This document shows, piece after piece, positions 1 through 5,910 of a stretch of 6,185 nt of DNA. The DNA is from an uncultured Lachnospiraceae bacterium (GTDB taxonomy: Bacteria; Bacillota; Clostridia; Lachnospirales; Lachnospiraceae). The notes below the pieces were generated by a model that was not told the DNA's origin, searched no databases, and was given only the letters and a program-made list of their open reading frames with translations. The position numbers were made by a program, and so were the translations under genes. Position 1 is the stretch's first letter. Each line of letters opens with the position of its first letter. The stretch spans positions 1-6,185 of the forward strand of contig CALDLG010000108.1 of NCBI GenBank assembly GCA_937910785.1, in the 5' to 3' direction.

Positions 1-58
1 AAACAGGGATCTTTTTGCCGATCAATGCCTCCCGAAAGATTTCTTCCTCCTGTTCCAT
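1..58 (-). CDS. Partial 5' end of an unrecognised gene downstream of rex
   Basis: An open frame starts 16 nt after the rex stop and runs off the left edge without a stop, giving 19 codons. The peptide begins MEQEEEIFREAL and ends GKKIPV. An in-frame ATG also exists at 73, right after the rex stop. I prefer the ATG at 58 because a G-rich purine run (59-71) precedes it at a workable Shine-Dalgarno distance, while the ATG at 73 has nothing convincing upstream. No terminator lies between rex and this frame, so the two are probably co-transcribed. The acidic start followed by a basic GKK patch looks like a real cytoplasmic protein, but I do not recognise the family and assign no function. The short visible length keeps confidence moderate. 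Confidence 0.5.
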   Translation of the reverse strand, partial: MEQEEEIFREALIGKKIPV

Positions 59-74
59 ATCCCCATCCCCCATC

Positions 75-701
75 TTATTGGTTTGCGATCCCGTACGATA
101 GTTTCATAAGACTATCGGAAAGATGTACATTCTCGACCACGATACTCTCCGGCACATTCAGATCCAGGTGCGCAAAATTCCAGATCGCCCTGATGCCACA
201 GGATACAAGCCGTTCCGCCATCGCAGCCGCACTCTGCTTCGGTATGGTAAGCACGGCAATATCCACGTCGTTGTTCCGGATAAAAGCTTCCATCTCCTCC
301 ACGGGATGAACCTCAATCTCCCGGATTTTCGTTCCGTAAACAGCCGGATCATTATCAAAAATACCACAGAAAATAAAGCCTCTTCGTTCGAAATTCACAT
401 AATTGGCAAGCGCCTGTCCCAAATGTCCTGCCCCGATAATGATCAGCTTGTGTTCCTTATCAAGACCGAGAATTTTACCGATTTCCTCATACAGATAACC
501 GACATTATAGCCATATCCCTGTTGACCGAATCCTCCGAAATGATTCAGATCCTGACGAATCTGTGACGCAGTAACCTTCATGATATCGCTCAGCTCCTGC
601 GAAGATACCCTTTCTATTCCATTATCCTTCAGTTGTCCCAGATATCTGAAATATCTCGGCAAACGCCCGATAACAGCCTGTGAGATCTCTTTTTCTTCCA
701 C
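75..701 (-). CDS. rex: Redox-sensing transcriptional repressor Rex
   Basis: Rex is a cytoplasmic homodimer that represses fermentation and NADH-reoxidation genes and leaves DNA when NADH binds. The 208-residue product has the full family architecture. An N-terminal winged helix (about 1-80) carries the recognition-helix signature SQIRQDL (46-52) followed by the FGGFGQQGYGYNV segment. A Rossmann domain (about 85-190) carries the dinucleotide loop GAGHLG (90-95) and an acidic turn FDNDP (115-119). The C-terminal helix used for domain swapping follows. Length is normal for the family. The start is taken as GTG at 701, because AGGAGG (710-715) lies 8 nt upstream. A longer reading from TTG at 722 would place that site inside the gene. 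It is divergent from the ABC-F gene and followed closely by another open frame. No Rex-type palindrome (TTGTTAA/TTAACAA-like) is visible in its own promoter, so self-repression is not supported. Identity is nearly certain; the target genes are not visible here. Confidence 0.97.
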   Translation of the reverse strand: MEEKEISQAVIGRLPRYFRYLGQLKDNGIERVSSQELSDIMKVTASQIRQDLNHFGGFGQQGYGYNVGYLYEEIGKILGLDKEHKLIIIGAGHLGQALANYVNFERRGFIFCGIFDNDPAVYGTKIREIEVHPVEEMEAFIRNNDVDIAVLTIPKQSAAAMAERLVSCGIRAIWNFAHLDLNVPESIVVENVHLSDSLMKLSYGIANQ

Positions 702-709
702 CGATGCCG

Positions 710-715
710 CCTCCT
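710..715 (-). promoter_or_regulatory. Ribosome binding site that fixes the rex GTG start
   Basis: AGGAGG on the minus strand stands 8 nt before the GTG at 701. It decides between this start and the TTG at 722, which has no Shine-Dalgarno sequence of its own. Confidence 0.8.
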
Positions 716-736
716 GTACCAATCAATAATACTCTT

Positions 737-766
737 ATTATATGCCCCCTTTCAAAAAAATGTCAA
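737..766 (-). promoter_or_regulatory. Sigma-A-type promoter of rex
   Basis: On the minus strand there is TTGACA (761-766), an 18-nt spacer and TATAAT (737-742), both perfect consensus hexamers. Transcription should start near 730, leaving a leader of about 30 nt that holds only the ribosome binding site. The spacer contains a T run followed by a G run. I found no operator-like palindrome overlapping it. Confidence 0.8.
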
Positions 767-798
767 TAACGCCCGGACAAATATCAGATTCCAAATCA

Positions 799-827
799 TT
801 GACAGTTTGCTTTCCCGACTGTAAACT
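799..827 (+). promoter_or_regulatory. Sigma-A-type promoter of the ABC-F gene
   Basis: On the plus strand there is TTGACA (799-804), a 17-nt spacer and TAAACT (822-827). The start point should lie near 834, so the leader is only about 26 nt and carries GGAGGG (848-853), 6 nt before the ATG. It is back to back with the rex promoter, with 32 nt between the two -35 boxes. The leader is too short for an attenuator or leader peptide. Confidence 0.75.
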
Positions 828-859
828 AGTGTGAAGAGATTTATCATGGAGGGTTTCAA

Positions 860-2770
860 ATGATACTGTCAGTGAATAATATACATAAATCTTTTCTGGA
901 GGTACCGGTCCTGCGGGACGTTTCTTTTCATATTGAGGATACGGAAAAGGCCGCCATTGTGGGCATTAACGGCGCCGGCAAAACAACGCTGCTGCGCATT
1001 ATCATGGGCGAGCTTACAGCCGATGAAGGCAGTGTAACGCTCTCAAAGGACAGAACCGTAGGCTATCTTTCCCAGCATCAGGCGGTTTCCAGCGAAAACA
1101 CAATTTACGAAGAACTACTCTCCGTCAGACGTAATATCGTTGAGCTGGAGCGCCGGATACGTTCCTGTGAGCTGCAGATGAAAACCTCTTCCGGCGAAAA
1201 GCTGGACGAGCTGATGAAAATATATACCGATCTGACACATGCTTTCGAGTTGGAGAACGGTTATGCGTATCGAAGTGAACTGACAGGCGTTTTAAAGGGG
1301 CTGGGATTTGCGGATACAGACTTTTCAAGACGGGTGGACACCCTCTCAGGTGGTCAGAAGACCCGGATTGCGCTTGGGAAACTTCTTTTGCAAAAACCGG
1401 ATCTGATCATTCTGGACGAGCCAACAAACCACCTGGATATGTCTTCGATCAACTGGCTGGAAACCTATCTGTTAAACTATAAAGGCGCCGTAATCATCGT
1501 TTCCCACGACCGCTATTTTCTGGACCGCATTGCCACGAAGATTATCGAACTGGACGATACGAAAGCAACCGTATTTTCCGGCAATTATACCGATTACGCC
1601 GCCAAAAAGGAAATGCTTCGCCTCGCACAGTACAATGCCTATATGAACCAGCAGCGTGAGATCCGGCATCAGGAGGCCGTTATCGAGAAACTGCGCTCCT
1701 TTAACCGTGAAAAATCTATTAAACGCGCCGAAAGTCGTGAAAAAATGCTCGATAAAATTGAAGTGCTGGAAAAACCGACGGAAGTCCGCAGCGATATGAA
1801 GCTGCATCTGGAGCCCCGCATCATAAGCGGAAACGATGTGCTTACGGTCGAAAACATTTCCAAAGCCTTCGGTCCTCTGAATCTGTTTATGAATCTGTCC
1901 TTTGACTTAAAACGCGGAGAGCATGTCGCGGTCATCGGGGACAACGGTACCGGCAAAACGACAATTTTAAAGATTCTGAATGAATTGCTGCCTCCCGACA
2001 GCGGCCTGATCCGCCTCGGCACGAATGTGGAAATCGGCTATTACGATCAGGAACACCATGTCCTGCATCCTGAAAAAACATTGTTCGAAGAAATCTCCGA
2101 TGAATATCCGACGTTGAGCAATACACAGATACGAAACACTCTTGCCGCTTTTTTATTCACCGGTGACGATGTTTTCAAGAAAATCTCTTCTTTAAGCGGC
2201 GGGGAACGGGGCAGACTCTCTCTGGCCAAGCTGATGCTCTCCGAATCCAATTTTCTGATTCTGGACGAGCCCACAAATCATCTGGATATTATGTCCAAAG
2301 AAATTCTGGAGGATGCGCTGAACGCTTATGCCGGAACGGTTCTGTATGTCTCCCATGACCGTTATTTCATCAACAAAACGGCCGGGCGCATTCTGGAGCT
2401 GCATGACCGGACACTGACCGGTTACCTTGGCAATTATGATTATTATCTGGAAAAAAAGAAAGAAGCCGCTCTCCGGCCGTCTTCCCTTCAGCCCGTCGGC
2501 GCAGCGCCCACGGAATCGGAAAGTAAGCTGGACTGGAAAAGCCGGAAGGAACTACAGGCCGCCCAGCGTAAAAAAGAAAACGATCTCAGAAAATGCGAAG
2601 CGGCCATTGAAAAACTGGAAACCCGGAACGCGGAAATCGATCTGAAAATGGCAGAACCGGAAATCTGCACCAATGTGGCCAGACTGCAGGAACTCTCAAA
2701 AGAAAAGACCGCAAATGAAACGGAACTGGAAACGCTCTACGAGCAGTGGGAGCTTTTGTCCGAAGCATAA
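860..2770 (+). CDS. ABC-F family ATPase, YdiF-like (ribosome-associated translation factor type)
   Basis: This is a soluble protein with two ATPase domains in one chain and no membrane segments, so it is not a transporter despite common annotation. Domain 1 has Walker A GINGAGKTT (35-43), signature LSGGQ (162-166) and Walker B with the catalytic Glu in LDEPTNHLD (E187). A charged helical linker (about 245-325) is the family's P-site-tRNA interaction region. Domain 2 has Walker A GDNGTGKTT (360-368), signature LSGGE (445-449) and LDEPTNHLD (E470). A charged C-terminal coiled coil covers about 555-635. Layout and length (636 residues) closely match Bacillus subtilis YdiF as I remember it. ABC-F proteins bind the ribosomal E site and rescue or regulate stalled translation; some subgroups give antibiotic resistance. 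The YdiF-like C-terminal extension and absence of an attenuated leader favour a housekeeping role, but this is inference. Start ATG has GGAGGG 6 nt upstream. It is monocistronic, between its own promoter and a hairpin terminator, convergent with icd. Confidence 0.93.
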   Translation: MILSVNNIHKSFLEVPVLRDVSFHIEDTEKAAIVGINGAGKTTLLRIIMGELTADEGSVTLSKDRTVGYLSQHQAVSSENTIYEELLSVRRNIVELERRIRSCELQMKTSSGEKLDELMKIYTDLTHAFELENGYAYRSELTGVLKGLGFADTDFSRRVDTLSGGQKTRIALGKLLLQKPDLIILDEPTNHLDMSSINWLETYLLNYKGAVIIVSHDRYFLDRIATKIIELDDTKATVFSGNYTDYAAKKEMLRLAQYNAYMNQQREIRHQEAVIEKLRSFNREKSIKRAESREKMLDKIEVLEKPTEVRSDMKLHLEPRIISGNDVLTVENISKAFGPLNLFMNLSFDLKRGEHVAVIGDNGTGKTTILKILNELLPPDSGLIRLGTNVEIGYYDQEHHVLHPEKTLFEEISDEYPTLSNTQIRNTLAAFLFTGDDVFKKISSLSGGERGRLSLAKLMLSESNFLILDEPTNHLDIMSKEILEDALNAYAGTVLYVSHDRYFINKTAGRILELHDRTLTGYLGNYDYYLEKKKEAALRPSSLQPVGAAPTESESKLDWKSRKELQAAQRKKENDLRKCEAAIEKLETRNAEIDLKMAEPEICTNVARLQELSKEKTANETELETLYEQWELLSEA

Positions 2771-2801
2771 AACGCGCGCCGCATGGCGCACTGTTAAAAT
2801 A

Positions 2802-2834
2802 AAAAGGACCGGTCCTTCCCTGGCCGGTCCTTTT
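2802..2834. terminator. Bidirectional intrinsic terminator between the ABC-F gene and icd
   Basis: GGACCGG (2806-2812) pairs perfectly with CCGGTCC (2824-2830) around an 11-nt loop. AAAA on the left and TTTT on the right extend the stem and give U runs in both directions. Read on the minus strand the tail is longer (TTTTTATTTT), so it should stop icd transcription efficiently, about 12 nt after the icd stop. It lies about 31 nt after the ABC-F stop. Confidence 0.88.
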
Positions 2835-2845
2835 CATATCTCATC

Positions 2846-4051
2846 TTAAAGGCTGTCAAAGGTTTCTCTGACCGCCCGGATAAAATCACCGCTGTTTAAT
2901 ACTGTAACATCTTTTAACGAAGTAATCAGCGCCAGATCTTTTGTCATCTTCCCGCTCTCGATCGTCTGAATCACCGCCTTCTCCAGTCTGTCGGCAAATG
3001 CTGTCAGTTCCTGATTCCGGTCCAGTTCCCCCCGTTTCCTGAGCGCACCGGTCCATGCAAAAATTGTGGCAACGGAATTGGTAGAAGTCTCTTCCCCTTT
3101 CAGATGCTTATAATAATGCCTCTGTACCGTTCCATGAGCCGCCTCATACTCATAAACTCCAGAAGGCGATACAAGAACCGATGTCATCATCGCAAGAGAA
3201 CCGAATGCGGAGGATACCATATCGCTCATCACATCGCCATCGTAGTTTTTGCAGGCCCAGATAAAACCGCCCCTGGCCTTCATGACTCTTGCCACCGCAT
3301 CATCGATCAGCGTATAGAAATATTCGATCCCGGCCGCCTTAAACTTCTCCTCATATTCCTTCTCATAAATATCCTGAAAAATATCCTTGAAATGATGATC
3401 GTATTTTTTGGAAATCGTGTCCTTCGTTGCAAACCACAGATCCTGCTTCGTATCCAGCGCATAGTTAAAGCAGGCTTTCGCAAAACTCTCAATCGACTTG
3501 TCCGTATTATGAATGCCCTGAATTATGCCGGCACCCGTAAACTGATGAATCGTCTCCCTGATCTGTGTACCGTCCTGTGCGGTAAAAACAAGCTCCGCCG
3601 TGCCGGCGCCCGGCACCCGGATCTCCGTATTTTTATAGACATCTCCATACGCATGGCGGGCTAACGTAATCGGTTTTTCCCAGTTCTTCACGCAGGGTTC
3701 AATCCCCTTTACCACGATCGGCGTCCGGAAAACGGTTCCGTCCAGCGCAGCGCGAATTGTTCCATTCGGGCTTTTCCACATTTCCTTCAGATGATATTCC
3801 GACATTCTCGCCGCATTGGGCGTGATGGTAGCACATTTTACGGCCACACCGTATTTCTTCGTTGCCTCTGCGGAATCAATCGTCACCTGATCGTTCGTCT
3901 CGTTACGGTATTCCAGTCCCAGGTCATAATATTCCGTCTTCAGGTCGATGTAGGGCAGTAACAGCTCCTCTTTAATCATCTTCCAGAGAATCCTTGTCAT
4001 TTCATCCCCATCCATCTCAACTAAGGGTGTAGACATTTTAATTTTTTCCAT
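2846..4051 (-). CDS. icd: NADP-dependent isocitrate dehydrogenase, eukaryote-like type
   Basis: Converts isocitrate and NADP+ to 2-oxoglutarate, CO2 and NADPH in the cytoplasm, feeding glutamate synthesis and NADPH supply. The 401-residue chain resembles human IDH1, not E. coli Icd, along its whole length. Visible signatures are VEMDGDEMTR (11-20), ATITP (74-78), MWKSPNGTIR (91-100), ARHAYGDVY (131-139), ACKNYDGDV (266-274) and EAAHGTVQRH (303-312). Isocitrate-contact residues known from IDH1 are present: S94, N96, R100, R109, R132, Y139, K210, and the metal aspartates D250, D273 and D277. R311 and H312 match the human residues that bind the NADP 2'-phosphate, which supports NADP over NAD. 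The start is the ATG at 4051, because AGGAGG (4059-4064) stands 7 nt upstream. A longer reading to 4108 adds 19 Lys/Arg-rich residues from inside the preceding gene and is rejected. The gene overlaps the GntR gene by 14 nt and ends just before the shared terminator. No citrate synthase or aconitase gene is adjacent. Confidence 0.96.
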   Translation of the reverse strand: MEKIKMSTPLVEMDGDEMTRILWKMIKEELLLPYIDLKTEYYDLGLEYRNETNDQVTIDSAEATKKYGVAVKCATITPNAARMSEYHLKEMWKSPNGTIRAALDGTVFRTPIVVKGIEPCVKNWEKPITLARHAYGDVYKNTEIRVPGAGTAELVFTAQDGTQIRETIHQFTGAGIIQGIHNTDKSIESFAKACFNYALDTKQDLWFATKDTISKKYDHHFKDIFQDIYEKEYEEKFKAAGIEYFYTLIDDAVARVMKARGGFIWACKNYDGDVMSDMVSSAFGSLAMMTSVLVSPSGVYEYEAAHGTVQRHYYKHLKGEETSTNSVATIFAWTGALRKRGELDRNQELTAFADRLEKAVIQTIESGKMTKDLALITSLKDVTVLNSGDFIRAVRETFDSL

Positions 4052-4775
4052 GCTCCGTCCTCCTTTTGTTTTCCGCTTCTTCCTCGATTTCCTCGCCGTA
4101 AATTTCATTCAGCCCGTTTTTTACCATATTATCATAAGCATTGATCATATGCTGATTGGCAAGCTGCTCCGCCTTTTTTGCATCCTTTTGCTTAATGGCC
4201 TCCATAATCTGTCTGTGTTCGTTATTCGAAGCCGGACCGCGCGTATTCGTAGACAGGGTTTTCTGTCTGACGCGAAGCACATATTGGTGAAAATCCCGCA
4301 GCAGATGCTCCAGCATCTTTGAATCACACGCTTCATAAAGAATATCATGAAAACGATTATCCAGCTCCGCCATCTGATCCATATGCCCCTTCGATGCATG
4401 AAACTCCGCCAGATAGATATTTTCTTCCATTTCCTCCAGCTGCTCTTCGGTCATTTTCTCCGTCGCCATTCTGGCACAGAGTCCTTCCAGCAAAGAACGA
4501 ATCATATAAATATCTCTGACATCCTTTGCCGTAATCCCCGTCACATAAGCACCCTTATTGGGAACGATCCGAATCAGTCCTTCCAGCTCCAGCTGCCGGA
4601 ATGCTTCTCTGACCGGCGTCCTGCTGACTCCCAGCTCTTCTCCGATTGCGACCTCCTTTAACTCCTCATGTTCCTTATATTTACCGCTCAGGATATCTTC
4701 CCTGATCTTCTGAAAAACCCTGCCCCGCAGAGAATAGTTATCATTTACCGTTTTTCTGATATCATAATCATTCAT
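4038..4775 (-). CDS. GntR-family transcriptional regulator, FadR subfamily with FCD domain
   Basis: A cytoplasmic DNA-binding regulator of 245 residues. The N-terminal winged helix (about 15-80) has the GntR core LGVSRTPVREAFRQLELEGL (48-67) followed by the wing PNKGAYV (72-78). The FCD ligand domain (about 85-225) is all helical and keeps the typical metal-site residues: D139 and H143 in LDNRFHDIL, H187 in NNEHRQI, and H209. FCD domains commonly bind small carboxylic acids through such a metal. The tail (228-245) is highly charged. Start ATG at 4775 has AAGG about 12 nt upstream. A TTG at 4787 is in frame but abuts that site and is less likely. It is first in an operon with icd, overlapping it by 14 nt, and its promoter carries a palindrome that suits a dimeric GntR protein. 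I infer that it controls this operon and senses a citrate-cycle acid. The ligand is unknown, and activation or repression cannot be read from sequence. Confidence 0.93.
   Translation of the reverse strand: MNDYDIRKTVNDNYSLRGRVFQKIREDILSGKYKEHEELKEVAIGEELGVSRTPVREAFRQLELEGLIRIVPNKGAYVTGITAKDVRDIYMIRSLLEGLCARMATEKMTEEQLEEMEENIYLAEFHASKGHMDQMAELDNRFHDILYEACDSKMLEHLLRDFHQYVLRVRQKTLSTNTRGPASNNEHRQIMEAIKQKDAKKAEQLANQHMINAYDNMVKNGLNEIYGEEIEEEAENKRRTEHGKN
4059..4064 (-). promoter_or_regulatory. Ribosome binding site of icd, inside the GntR coding sequence
   Basis: AGGAGG, within AAAAGGAGGA, lies 7 nt before the icd ATG at 4051 and inside the last codons of the GntR gene. It fixes the icd start. Ribosomes finishing the regulator at 4038 pass over the icd start, an arrangement that permits translational coupling. 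Confidence 0.88.
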
Positions 4776-4832
4776 CGTTATAATCAACCTTACATCTTAT
4801 TTTCAGACCGCCATTCTGTCAGCCCATTTTAT

Positions 4833-4856
4833 GGTATAATTGTATACAATCGTACC
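4833..4856. promoter_or_regulatory. Palindromic operator candidate for the GntR regulator
   Basis: A 24-bp inverted repeat centred between 4844 and 4845. The inner 12 bp, ATTGTATACAAT, is perfectly symmetric, and the outer GGTA/TACC arms also match, giving 10 of 12 pairs. Short AT-rich palindromes of the TTGTATACAA kind are typical sites for FadR-subfamily GntR proteins, and this one sits on the -10 box of the operon that encodes such a protein. Binding is inferred, not shown. Confidence 0.72.
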
Positions 4857-4867
4857 GTCTATGTCAA
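4839..4867 (-). promoter_or_regulatory. Sigma-A-type promoter of the gntR-icd operon
   Basis: On the minus strand there is a perfect TTGACA (4862-4867), a 17-nt spacer and TACAAT (4839-4844). Predicted start is near 4832, giving a leader of about 57 nt before the ATG at 4775. The -10 box is one half of a palindrome, so a protein bound there would directly block RNA polymerase. Confidence 0.83.
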
Positions 4868-4900
4868 GTCCCGCGGAACATCTCCTTTCCCACGCAGCAT

Positions 4901-4922
4901 GTGCATCTTCCTTCGTATGCAC
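4901..4922. repeat. Short inverted repeat downstream of the subtilase gene
   Basis: GTGCAT (4901-4906) and ATGCAC (4917-4922) are separated by 10 nt. There is no T run on either side, so it is a poor intrinsic terminator. It lies about 45 nt after the subtilase stop and upstream of the gntR promoter. It may be a minor RNA hairpin or chance. No other structure was found in the 4868-4967 spacer. Confidence 0.3.
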
Positions 4923-4967
4923 TGCCGGTATCTCCCATCCGCTTCGTTAGCCCTTTTGAATAACCTG

Positions 4968-5858
4968 TTACTCAAACAGTCTTTCAATATCAAGCATTCC
5001 CCAGCCCTGCTTATTCCAGGAGTCGCCCAGATCTCTTGCACTGTAAACAAGCTTCCGTTTGACCTCTTCGTTGCTCAGCTCCGGATATTTCTGTAAAAGC
5101 AGCGCCGCCGCGCCCGATACGATCGGAGTCGCCATCGAGGTGCCGCTCTTCTTTACATAATTGCTGCCTCTGTTACCGCAGGATATGATATCGGTTCCGG
5201 GTGCAACGATATCCGGCTTCCGATACAGAATTCCCACATCGCCCCTGCCCGAATAGCTCTCACACAGATTACGCCTGTTCCCGAAATAACCGCCTTCATG
5301 GCAGCCCACCGTAATGACTTTCCGAATGCTTCCAAGCGGCGATATCGTTCCGTTTCCGGGCCCCGCATTGCCTGCGGCGCATACAACGACGATTCCCGCC
5401 TGCCATACTTTTTCAAGCAACTCCGTTATTTCCATAATCCGTTTTTCTTCTTCAGGCTGCCCGACGCCGACCGATATATTTAAAACACGAATGTTATATT
5501 TCCGATGATTTCGCAACACCCAGTCGAGCCCGTCATACATACTGTCAACAGACCCTTCTCCATTGTGATCCAATACTTTCCCGACACAGAAAAGGCACTG
5601 CGGCGCAATGCCCCGATATCTTCCATTCGACATCAGTCCGCTTCCGCCGATGCATCCGGCGACATGCGTACCATGTCCGCTGTCATCATAAATCCGGTTC
5701 CGGCCATGAACAAAATCCAAAAATTCCATAATCCGGCCCTTCAGATCCGGATGCAGATAAATTCCCGTATCGAGAACCGCCACGGTAACCGGCCGGGCAT
5801 CCTCACATGATCGCTGCAGCTGCACGCTGCAGCCCAGTTGGTTTCTTACGCGGTACAT
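4968..5858 (-). CDS. Compact S8-family serine peptidase (subtilase), probably intracellular
   Basis: A subtilisin-fold peptidase of 296 residues with an intact active site: Asp30 in VAVLDTGI, His62 in GHGTHVAG, oxyanion-hole Asn164 in AAGNAGPG and Ser241 in SGTSMATP. The chain is almost only the catalytic core. The catalytic Asp comes 30 residues in, which leaves no room for a signal peptide or the usual inhibitory pro-domain, and it ends right after the core with GWGMLDIERLF. Nine cysteines (10, 18, 69, 88, 91, 160, 186, 199, 227) suit the reducing cytoplasm better than export. Substrate is unknown. The start is taken as ATG at 5858. An open frame continues to 6068, but those 70 residues overlap the preceding surface-protein gene in another frame and look like read-through of it. 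The only Shine-Dalgarno-like sequence before 5858 is a G run partly inside a hairpin, so initiation is odd. No clear terminator follows, and the next gene is gntR with its own promoter. Confidence 0.9.
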   Translation of the reverse strand: MYRVRNQLGCSVQLQRSCEDARPVTVAVLDTGIYLHPDLKGRIMEFLDFVHGRNRIYDDSGHGTHVAGCIGGSGLMSNGRYRGIAPQCLFCVGKVLDHNGEGSVDSMYDGLDWVLRNHRKYNIRVLNISVGVGQPEEEKRIMEITELLEKVWQAGIVVVCAAGNAGPGNGTISPLGSIRKVITVGCHEGGYFGNRRNLCESYSGRGDVGILYRKPDIVAPGTDIISCGNRGSNYVKKSGTSMATPIVSGAAALLLQKYPELSNEEVKRKLVYSARDLGDSWNKQGWGMLDIERLFE

Positions 5859-5895
5859 AAAAACCCCCGGCTTTTTCCTTATTTTATGCCGGGAG
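5859..5895 (-). terminator. Terminator-like hairpin abutting the subtilase start codon
   Basis: On the minus strand CCCGGC (5888-5893) pairs with GCCGGG (5866-5871) around a 16-nt A-rich loop (5872-5887), followed by GG and TTTTT (5859-5863). The ATG of the subtilase follows at once. It begins 15-20 nt after the stop of the surface-protein gene, so it is best read as that gene's intrinsic terminator. The stem is short and the loop long, so it may be leaky. The G run at 5864-5868, the best Shine-Dalgarno candidate for the subtilase, is partly in its 3' arm. Confidence 0.65.
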
Positions 5896-5910
5896 TTTCC
5901 GTTCTGTTCC

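Noticed and set aside
123..566. Plus-strand open frame of 147 codons opposite rex
   Set aside because: It lies wholly antisense to rex, with no recognisable domain or start signal.
702..722. TTG start of rex at 722
   Set aside because: It would put the AGGAGG site inside the gene. Rex proteins normally begin shortly before the RLPRYFRYL helix, as the GTG start at 701 gives.
761..804. Inverted repeat TGTCAAT...ATTGACA in the rex/ABC-F spacer
   Set aside because: The symmetry is explained by two divergent consensus -35 boxes, and the 30-nt gap makes a single operator unlikely.
2776..2789. GCGCC-GCAT-GGCGC hairpin after the ABC-F stop
   Set aside because: It is a short GC stem without a following T run. 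The strong terminator at 2802-2834 is right behind it, so no separate role is supported.
3104..3664. Plus-strand open frame of 186 codons opposite icd
   Set aside because: It is antisense to a well-conserved enzyme gene, has no ribosome site or recognisable domain, and is rich in residues expected from a shadow frame.
4052..4108. Upstream extension of icd by 19 residues
   Set aside because: The extension is a Lys/Arg-rich shadow of the GntR 3' end, and the AGGAGG before 4051 marks the true start.
4668..5096. Plus-strand open frame of 142 codons across the gntR/subtilase spacer
   Set aside because: It crosses the promoter and palindrome of gntR and the 3' end of the subtilase, has no Shine-Dalgarno support and no recognisable composition.
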